Shown here piece by piece: positions 6,626-12,052 of a stretch of 12,052 bases of DNA; the stretch's first letter is position 1, and each line of letters starts with the position of its first letter. The position numbers and the translations under genes were made by a program. Source of the stretch: Bacillota bacterium (GTDB taxonomy: Bacteria; Bacillota; Clostridia; Lachnospirales; Lachnospiraceae); contig JAEWEO010000241.1 of the NCBI GenBank assembly GCA_023389295.1, positions 1 to 12,052 of the forward strand, given 5' to 3'. The notes beneath the pieces were generated by a model that worked only from the letters and a program-made list of their open reading frames with translations, made no database searches and was not told the DNA's origin.

Positions 6626-6650
6626 TGGATGGATATGTATCCAACATCCA
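6626..6650 (+). other. Small hairpin in the pduC leader
   Basis: TGGATG (6626-6631) pairs with CATCCA (6645-6650), with a further GAT/ATC pairing inside and a 3-nt bulge. No U-tract follows and no cobalamin riboswitch core is present nearby. It lies about 25 nt before the SD of pduC and might affect its translation or mRNA stability. Confidence 0.3.
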
Positions 6651-6686
6651 TTGCGGAATGTGAAATAGGTACGAGAGGTGAAGCTT

Positions 6687-8351
6687 ATGAAACGATCAAA
6701 AAGAATGGAAGTTCTAGATAATCGTCCGGTGAACAAAGATGGTTATATTAATGAGTGGCCAGAGATGGGATTCGTTGCAATGTCAAGTCCATATGACCCT
6801 AAGCCCTCTATAAAAATTGAGGATGGGGTTATAGTTGAATTAGATGGGAAGAAGAGGGAAGAATTCGATTTTATCGATCAGTTTATTGCAGATCATGCGA
6901 TTCGAATGGATCGAACATTAAAATCCATGGCGATTCCTTCTCTGGAAATTGCGAGAATGATAGTTGACATTCATGTGTCAAGAAGGTACATATTAGAAAT
7001 AGTATCCGGAATTACACCGGCTAAGATGGTGGAAGTAATCAATTATCTTAATGTAGTTGAAATGATGATGGGAATGCAGAAAATGAGAGCAAGAAAGACT
7101 CCTGCAAATCAAGCACATATCACGAACTTAAAGGACGATCCGGTCCAGATTGCTGCTGATGCGGCAGAAGGAGCACTTCGTGGATTTCGAGAAGAAGAAA
7201 CTACCGTAGGTATTGCTAGATATGCACCTTTTAATGCCATTGCTCTTTTAATCGGAGCGCAAGCAGGGAGACGCGGTGTACTTACTCAATGCGCCGTTGA
7301 AGAAGCAACGGAACTGGAGCTGGGAATCCGTGGATTTACTACCTATGCTGAGACCATGTCCGTTTATGGTACGGAAAAAGTATTTGTCGATGGTGATGAT
7401 ACCCCATATTCAAAAGCATTTTTAAATGCTGCATATGCTTCCAGAGGTTTGAAAACCAGGTTTACCTCTGGTTCCGGTAGCGAAGTACTAATGGGAAATG
7501 CAGAGAAGAAGTCCATGCTATACCTAGAAACTCGCTGCTTATATGTTACAAAGGGAGCGGGTTCACAGGGGATTCAGAATGGTTCTGTTAGCTGTATCGG
7601 TGTTGCGGCTAGTGTACCCTCAGGTATCAGAGAAGTACTTGGTGAAAACCTAGTTGCTGCACTCCTTGGTCTGGAATGTGCCTCCTCCAATGACCAGAGT
7701 TTTACCAATTCCGATATGAGAAGAACGGCAAGAACGATGCTACAATTTCTACCGGGTACTGATTTTATATTTTCCGGATATGCTGGTGAACCCAATTATG
7801 ATAATCTTTTTGCAGGATCAAATTTTGATGCTGAAGATTTTGATGATTATAATGTATTACAAAGAGATATGCAGGTGGACGGTGGTTTAAAGCCTGTGAA
7901 GGAAGAGGATGTAATTCGTGTAAGACATACTGCGGGTAAAGCGGTACAAGCAGTATTTAAATATCTTGGCTTATCTGAGATTACCGATGAGCAGGTTGAG
8001 GCTGTTACCTATGCCCATGGTAGTAAGGATACTTTGTCTAGAGATGTTGTCGCTGATCTTATAGCGGTAGAGGATTTAATGAAGAGACAAATTACAGGTA
8101 TTGATATTGTGAAGGCATTAGCAGAAACCGGCTTTGATGACCTAGCAGACAGCATCCTTAATATGCTTAAGCAAAGAGTTGTAGGAGATTATATGCAGAC
8201 GTCTGCAATTCTAGACGAGAATTTTAGGGTTTTGTCCGGTGTAAATTTGCCGAATGACTATATGGGACCTGGTACGGGATATCGTGTTAGCGGTGAACGT
8301 TGGGAAGAAATTAAAGCGATACCACATATCATTGATCCGGACAACTTCTAG
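6687..8351 (+). CDS. pduC: B12-dependent propanediol dehydratase, large subunit
   Basis: 554 residues, exactly the family length, starting at ATG 6687 behind AGAGGTG; the in-frame GTG at 6678 is part of that SD. The protein aligns along its whole length with PduC/PddA: RPVNKDGYINEW, the DPKPSIKI block, RYAPFNAIALL, FTSGSGSEV, CASSNDQSFT, and FAGSNFDAEDFDDYNV with its neighbours. Active-site residues known from the Klebsiella enzyme are all present one position later: Gln142, His144, Glu171, Glu222, Gln297, Asp336 and Ser363, the substrate and K+/Ca2+ ligands in the TIM barrel. It converts 1,2-propanediol to propionaldehyde (or glycerol to 3-hydroxypropionaldehyde) by an adenosylcobalamin radical mechanism, as an (alpha-beta-gamma)2 complex with the next two genes. 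Residues alone do not settle diol versus glycerol preference; the PduD partner favours the diol enzyme. Confidence 0.97.
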   Translation: MKRSKRMEVLDNRPVNKDGYINEWPEMGFVAMSSPYDPKPSIKIEDGVIVELDGKKREEFDFIDQFIADHAIRMDRTLKSMAIPSLEIARMIVDIHVSRRYILEIVSGITPAKMVEVINYLNVVEMMMGMQKMRARKTPANQAHITNLKDDPVQIAADAAEGALRGFREEETTVGIARYAPFNAIALLIGAQAGRRGVLTQCAVEEATELELGIRGFTTYAETMSVYGTEKVFVDGDDTPYSKAFLNAAYASRGLKTRFTSGSGSEVLMGNAEKKSMLYLETRCLYVTKGAGSQGIQNGSVSCIGVAASVPSGIREVLGENLVAALLGLECASSNDQSFTNSDMRRTARTMLQFLPGTDFIFSGYAGEPNYDNLFAGSNFDAEDFDDYNVLQRDMQVDGGLKPVKEEDVIRVRHTAGKAVQAVFKYLGLSEITDEQVEAVTYAHGSKDTLSRDVVADLIAVEDLMKRQITGIDIVKALAETGFDDLADSILNMLKQRVVGDYMQTSAILDENFRVLSGVNLPNDYMGPGTGYRVSGERWEEIKAIPHIIDPDNF

Positions 8352-8363
8352 GAGGTGGGCAAT

Positions 8364-9011
8364 ATGGAGATTAATCAAAAATTAGTAGAAGAAATTACCA
8401 GACTGGTAATTGAGAAAATAAAGGAACAAAAAGGAAATTCCCCTACGATGGAGTCAGCTAGAAAAAACTCGAAAACCTCTTATGCAGGATATCCCTTGGC
8501 AAGCAAAGGCACTAATCCAAAAGAAGTTGTAATAGGAGTTGGCCCTGCATTTGGACGTGAGATTAAACATACCATCAATGGTTTAGATTTAAAAGAGGTA
8601 ATCAAAAATTTAAAGGCTGGAATTGAAGAGGAAGGAATGGTACCTAGAGTTGTTAAAGTATTAAAGACCTCTGATGTGTGCTTTATGGCATTGGAAGCAG
8701 CTAAAATAAGTGGTTCCGGTATTGGAATTGGTATACAGTCGAAGGGAACAACAGTCATTCACCAGAAGGATTTGTATCCTTTATCCAATCTGGAATTATT
8801 TCCACAGGCTCCACTTCTCTCTTTCGATATTTATAGGGCTATTGGTAAGAATGCTGCCAAATATGCCAAGGGAGAAAAAGTATCTCCCATTGAAGGTAAA
8901 AATGATCCTATGGTACGAGCAAACTATCAGGTAAAATCGGCACTTATGCATATTAAAGAGACCGAACAGGTAGATGCTAATATATCAATGATTGAATGGG
9001 GGGTAGAGTAA
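8364..9011 (+). CDS. pduD: B12-dependent propanediol dehydratase, medium subunit, with targeting peptide
   Basis: 215 residues from ATG 8364, 6 nt after a full AGGAGGTG (8350-8357) that overlaps the pduC stop; the GTG at 8355 is within this SD. The core (about 53-200) matches PduD: VVIGVGPAFG, AGIEEEGM, SGSGIGIGIQSKGTTVIHQ, PLSNLELFPQAPLL, IGKNAAKYAKG and SALMHIKET. With PduC it forms the cobalamin-binding site. Residues 1-20 (MEINQKLVEEITRLVIEKIK) form an amphipathic helix like the Salmonella PduD N-terminus (MEINEKLL...), which targets the enzyme into the Pdu microcompartment. A polar linker (about 21-50) follows, as in targeted subunits; glycerol dehydratase medium subunits (DhaC) are shorter and lack it. 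It overlaps pduE by 1 nt. Confidence 0.96.
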   Translation: MEINQKLVEEITRLVIEKIKEQKGNSPTMESARKNSKTSYAGYPLASKGTNPKEVVIGVGPAFGREIKHTINGLDLKEVIKNLKAGIEEEGMVPRVVKVLKTSDVCFMALEAAKISGSGIGIGIQSKGTTVIHQKDLYPLSNLELFPQAPLLSFDIYRAIGKNAAKYAKGEKVSPIEGKNDPMVRANYQVKSALMHIKETEQVDANISMIEWGVE

Positions 9012-9406
9012 TGATGAATTATCCTTTTGGAGAGTATGAAGCAAATTCCCTTCGATCTAAAACTGGTAAGCGATTAGAAGATATTACGATAGAGGAGATC
9101 AAAAAAGGTAATGTAACTGCGGATGATATTAAAATATCCAAGGAAATGTTAAAAAAGCAAGGACAGGTTGCAAAAGAAAATGATAATCCGGGTCTTGCAA
9201 AAAACTTCGAGAGAGCTTCGGAGTTAGTTGATGTTCCCGATGAAATAATCCTTGCTATGTATAATAAATTAAGACCGAATAGATCAACGAAGTTAGAATT
9301 AGTTAACTTAGCAAAAGAACTATTAGAAAAATACAATGCAGCAAATTGTGCAAAGCTAGTGTTAGAAGCAGCTGAAATATATGAGAAAAGAGGTATTCTT
9401 CTTTGA
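9011..9406 (+). CDS. pduE: B12-dependent propanediol dehydratase, small subunit
   Basis: 131 residues from ATG 9011, which overlaps the pduD stop by one base (TAATG); ATG 9014 is an equal alternative, and GGGGGTAGAG serves both. Typical gamma-subunit blocks are present: YPFGEYEANSLRSKTGKRL near the N-terminus, the helix ending in DIKISKEMLKKQGQVA (about 37-52), FERASELVDVPDEIILAMYNKLRP (about 63-86) and AAEIYEKRGIL at the end. It completes the dehydratase heterotrimer with PduC and PduD. It is shorter than Salmonella PduE (173 residues) because it has no N-terminal extension and starts straight into the fold, closer to the length of DhaE. Its stop overlaps the TTG start of pduG by 4 nt, suggesting coupled translation. 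Confidence 0.95.
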   Translation: MMNYPFGEYEANSLRSKTGKRLEDITIEEIKKGNVTADDIKISKEMLKKQGQVAKENDNPGLAKNFERASELVDVPDEIILAMYNKLRPNRSTKLELVNLAKELLEKYNAANCAKLVLEAAEIYEKRGILL

Positions 9407-11220
9407 GATTGATTGCAGGTGTAGACATTGGTAATTCAACAACCGAAGTATGTATTGGTGGTTATGTAGAAGGAAGCAGTATGAAATTTCTTGCTTCTGC
9501 TTCTAGAATGACGACCGGAACCAAAGGAACCTTAGCGAATGTACATGGAATCAAAGCAGCTTTGGAAGATGCGATGGGAAAATTGAATAAGAATGTCAGA
9601 GATCTGTGTCTGATCCGTCTCAATGAAGCAACACCGGTTATCGGAGATACCGCCATGGAGACCATTACCGAGACCATAATTACGGAATCCTCCATGATCG
9701 GTCACAATCCCTCAACCCCGGCGGGTGTTGGACAGGCGGTGGGAACTTTAGTGTTTCTTGAGCATCTGGAGGATGCAAAATCCGATGATCCATATATTGT
9801 AGTTGCAACCAACCGATTAACCTATGAAGATATTGCCTTAAAAATTAATCGATATAGCAATCGACTACATATCGCAGGTATTATACTTCAGGCAGATGAA
9901 GCGGTGTTGGTTTATAACCGTTTAGAGCATAAGGTTCCTATTTTAGATGAAGTTAGAAATATTGAACGTATTCCTGAGGGGAAAATTGCTGCTATTGAGG
10001 TTGCGCTTCCGGGACAAACGATTCGTATGCTCTCTAATCCCTATGGTATAGCAACACTTCTAAAATTATCAGCCATAGAAACCAAAATGGTGACTCCCAT
10101 TGCAAAAAGCCTGATCGGAAAACGAAGTGCCGTTGTGATAAAGACTCCACATGGAAATCTAAGGGAAAACGTCCTGCCAGCAGGAGAAATCTACATATTA
10201 TCCGACAAAACAGAGATGGTCAGCATAGACTCCGGTGCCGATAAAATAATGGAGGTTCTAAGTAGTGTTGAACAAATCAAAGATATTAGTGGTAAGGAAA
10301 ATACTAATGTTGGGAATATGCTATCCCGTATTAAAATGGGCATGAGCGAAGTTACTGAGGAAGTGGAAGGAAGTATACAAATTACAGATATTCTTGCAGT
10401 TGACACCTTAGCTCCGGTCCCCATTGCAGGAGCTCTAGCAGGTGAGACCTGTTTAGAGAAGGCGGTCGGAATAGCAGCGATGGTTAAGACCAACCAACTA
10501 CCAATGGATAATATTGCATTGGAATTAGTAAAACAGTTACACATTAATGTAAAAGTTGCAGGAGTAGAGGCAATCATGGCTTCCCTTGGTGCAATTACTA
10601 CGCCGGGAATACGACTCCCACTTGCTATATTGGATTTGGGTGGCGGATCAACGGATGCAGCTATTATCGATGAAGATGGACGAGTAAATGTAACACATCA
10701 GGCAGGAGCAGGGGAACTGGTATCGATGCTTATTCAGACGGAGCTTGGATTAGCCAGTCGTACCACCGCAGAGAATATTAAGAGATATCCCCTAGCAAAA
10801 GTGGAAAGTCTTTTTCATATGAGGTTGGAGAGTGGTGAAATTCATTTTTTTGAAGAACCCATTGATCCCAAGTTTTTTGGAAATGTAGTCCTTCTTAATC
10901 CGGATGGTATGATACGAATTAATGAGGACCTGCCCATGGAGAAGATTGCGTACATACGAAGAGAAGTCAAACGAAAGGTATTTATTAAGAATGCACTTCG
11001 TGCCTTAACAAAAATAGCGCCCGAACATAATCTAAAGAACATACCTAATATCGTTTTAGTTGGTGGTTCCTCCGAAGATTTTGAGGTACCGGAGATGCTC
11101 ATGGAAGAATTCTCTAATCACAGAATTGTTTGCGGAAGAGGAAACATTCGAGGAACAGAAGGACCAAGAAATGCAGTAGCGACCGGTCTTGTCCTATCCT
11201 ATGTGGGAGGAAAGAACTAA
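9403..11220 (+). CDS. pduG: Diol dehydratase reactivase, large (ATPase) subunit
   Basis: 605 residues (family about 610). The TTG at 9403 is preferred: it restores the family N-terminus MRLIAGVDIGNSTTE, overlaps the pduE stop by 4 nt (TTGA) and has AGAGGT about 8 nt upstream. It is an Hsp70/actin-like ATPase: phosphate-1 motif GVDIGNSTTE (6-15), phosphate-2 motif DLGGGSTD (411-418) and adenosine motif VLVGGSSEDFEVPEM (551-565), with the family-specific insert domain between. With PduH it forms an alpha2-beta2 chaperone-like factor that, using ATP, exchanges damaged cobalamin in the dehydratase for fresh adenosylcobalamin after suicide inactivation by glycerol or O2. No motif is missing. Confidence 0.97.
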   Translation: MRLIAGVDIGNSTTEVCIGGYVEGSSMKFLASASRMTTGTKGTLANVHGIKAALEDAMGKLNKNVRDLCLIRLNEATPVIGDTAMETITETIITESSMIGHNPSTPAGVGQAVGTLVFLEHLEDAKSDDPYIVVATNRLTYEDIALKINRYSNRLHIAGIILQADEAVLVYNRLEHKVPILDEVRNIERIPEGKIAAIEVALPGQTIRMLSNPYGIATLLKLSAIETKMVTPIAKSLIGKRSAVVIKTPHGNLRENVLPAGEIYILSDKTEMVSIDSGADKIMEVLSSVEQIKDISGKENTNVGNMLSRIKMGMSEVTEEVEGSIQITDILAVDTLAPVPIAGALAGETCLEKAVGIAAMVKTNQLPMDNIALELVKQLHINVKVAGVEAIMASLGAITTPGIRLPLAILDLGGGSTDAAIIDEDGRVNVTHQAGAGELVSMLIQTELGLASRTTAENIKRYPLAKVESLFHMRLESGEIHFFEEPIDPKFFGNVVLLNPDGMIRINEDLPMEKIAYIRREVKRKVFIKNALRALTKIAPEHNLKNIPNIVLVGGSSEDFEVPEMLMEEFSNHRIVCGRGNIRGTEGPRNAVATGLVLSYVGGKN

Positions 11221-11221
11221 A

Positions 11222-11569
11222 ATGAATAAACCCTGTATATTAATATATGTTTCGTCTCCTGAGGAGAAAATCCAAAAAGAAATCTGTGCAGGAATTGAAG
11301 AAGAGGGAGTTCTTTTTGAAATCGTTGAGAAAAAAGAGAAGGATATAAACACGTTAGCTTATGATAGTGCAAATGATTCTATTCTTGGAACGGGCATTGG
11401 AATTAGAGAAGATAGCTGTATGTTAACCTTGAGTTCGTTACCAAAGAACAAAAATATATTTTGTGTGAATCAGCCAAGTAATTTGCAAGCAAGATATTTG
11501 GGAGCAAATGCTGCTAGAATAGTGAAAAGAAAGCCTTTTAAGGAAGTAGAAAAAGATTTGTATACTTAA
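11222..11569 (+). CDS. pduH: Diol dehydratase reactivase, small subunit
   Basis: 115 residues from ATG 11222, one base after the pduG stop; GGAGG (11206-11210) is about 11 nt upstream, a slightly long spacing. The in-frame ATG at 11189 lies inside pduG and is less likely. The fold resembles the beta subunit of the dehydratase, which allows subunit swapping during reactivation. Visible marks are CILIYVSSPEEK (5-16), CAGIEEEGVLFEI (22-34), the LGTGIGIREDSCML segment (about 55-68, the PduD-like glycine-rich turn) and LQARYLGANAARIVKRKPF near the C-terminus. Works with PduG. A 64-nt gap without a terminator-like hairpin separates it from pduO. Confidence 0.93.
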   Translation: MNKPCILIYVSSPEEKIQKEICAGIEEEGVLFEIVEKKEKDINTLAYDSANDSILGTGIGIREDSCMLTLSSLPKNKNIFCVNQPSNLQARYLGANAARIVKRKPFKEVEKDLYT

Positions 11570-11633
11570 GGGTAAGTCTAGAAAGTTTTTATCATAGGCT
11601 GAAACCCGGTAGAGAAAAGAAGGTGGTGATAGC

Positions 11634-12052
11634 TTGAGCATATATACAAAAACAGGTGATAGAGGATATACAAGCCTTATAAATCAGAAAAATGTTTCAA
11701 AAACAGATGATAGAATTCACCTCCTCGGTAATTTGGATGAATTATCAAGTAATATCGGAGTGGTGAAAGCTGCTGAAACGAAGGAAGAGACCAGAAAGCA
11801 GTTAGAGCATATTCAGAAAAATCTCATGCTGATTATGGCCGGAATTGCAGAACAAAACAATCAATCTTATCGGCTTAGCTCCAACGAGACCTTGTCGTTG
11901 GAAGTAGAAATAGATCGAATGGAGAACTCTTTTCCAAGGGTAAAAGATTTTGTACTTCCCGGAGGATGTGCACAATCTGCAGCAATGGATGTTGCCAGAA
12001 CCGTAGCAAGACGTTCGGAACGCCTTATGGTAGCTGTTGACAACCGCTATCA
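11634..12052 (+). CDS. pduO: PduO-type ATP:cob(I)alamin adenosyltransferase, 3' end cut by window edge
   Basis: 139 codons are visible with no stop before the right edge. The TTG at 11634 is preferred because it gives the family start MSIYTKTGDRGYTSL, with AAGGTGGTG (about 11619-11628) upstream. The N-terminal TKTGDRGYTSL is the ATP-binding segment; NLDELSSNIG (33-42) contains the conserved Asp-Glu; FVLPGG (106-111) and ARTVARRSER (121-130) carry the aromatic residue near the cobalamin and the conserved Arg cluster. The enzyme transfers the adenosyl group of ATP to cob(I)alamin, supplying the cofactor used by PduCDE and reloaded by PduGH. Whether it has the C-terminal GlcG-like domain of long Salmonella-type PduO cannot be seen. 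Same operon as pduCDEGH. Confidence 0.95.
   Translation, partial: MSIYTKTGDRGYTSLINQKNVSKTDDRIHLLGNLDELSSNIGVVKAAETKEETRKQLEHIQKNLMLIMAGIAEQNNQSYRLSSNETLSLEVEIDRMENSFPRVKDFVLPGGCAQSAAMDVARTVARRSERLMVAVDNRY

Noticed and set aside
6485..6690. Cobalamin riboswitch upstream of pduC
   Set aside because: The leader is too short and A-rich, and no B12-box-like core is visible.
6587..6721. A 44-codon frame in the pdu leader, overlapping the start of pduC in another frame
   Set aside because: No Shine-Dalgarno sequence before its ATG, no recognisable family, and it runs through the pduC SD and start; chance is enough to explain it.
10191..10577. A 128-codon minus-strand frame inside pduG
   Set aside because: It is antisense to a conserved, complete pduG and has no family resemblance or SD.
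11570..11633. Terminator or separate promoter between pduH and pduO
   Set aside because: No stable stem with a U-tract and no convincing promoter hexamers; treated as one operon.

Overview
The window is low-GC DNA from an anaerobic, fermentative Firmicute, most likely a clostridial or Lachnospiraceae-type organism. The reasons are strong AGGAGG-type ribosome binding sites, A/T-rich intergenic regions with U-tract hairpin terminators, a clostridial one-cluster ferredoxin, a PadR/DUF2812 pair, and a B12-dependent diol dehydratase operon. The genus is inferred, not shown.

Left part (1-3412): four unrelated units. A family 8-like glycoside hydrolase is cut by the left edge and enters with its SESQG active-site motif. 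A convergent 62-residue ferredoxin faces it across a bidirectional terminator. Then come a membrane-anchored protein with an Asn/Thr-rich linker and two copies of an unrecognised ~73-residue domain, and a convergent GNAT acetyltransferase.

Middle (3412-6485): a DeoR/GlpR-type sugar-phosphate repressor with its own promoter and terminator, then a two-gene cassette of a PadR repressor and a five-TM DUF2812 protein. The cassette promoter has a 12-bp palindrome in its spacer and a second copy just downstream. The second copy runs into seven 7-bp direct repeats built from one half of the palindrome. A very strong terminator closes the cassette.

Right part (6485-12052): a compact operon on the + strand, pduC-pduD-pduE-pduG-pduH-pduO. 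It encodes the three subunits of coenzyme B12-dependent propanediol (possibly glycerol) dehydratase, the two-subunit reactivating factor that removes damaged cobalamin, and the start of a PduO-type adenosyltransferase that makes the adenosylcobalamin. Genes are tightly packed (1- and 4-nt overlaps and short gaps up to the 64-nt gap before pduO), and the unit runs off the right edge. PduD has an N-terminal amphipathic peptide like the one that targets enzymes into bacterial microcompartments, yet no shell gene is present and pduC is the first gene of the unit. Shell and downstream enzyme genes would have to lie to the right or elsewhere.

No clearly new system is seen. The most unusual structure is the operator/repeat array in front of padR. 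The pdu operon is standard in sequence but atypical in lacking pduAB ahead of pduC.
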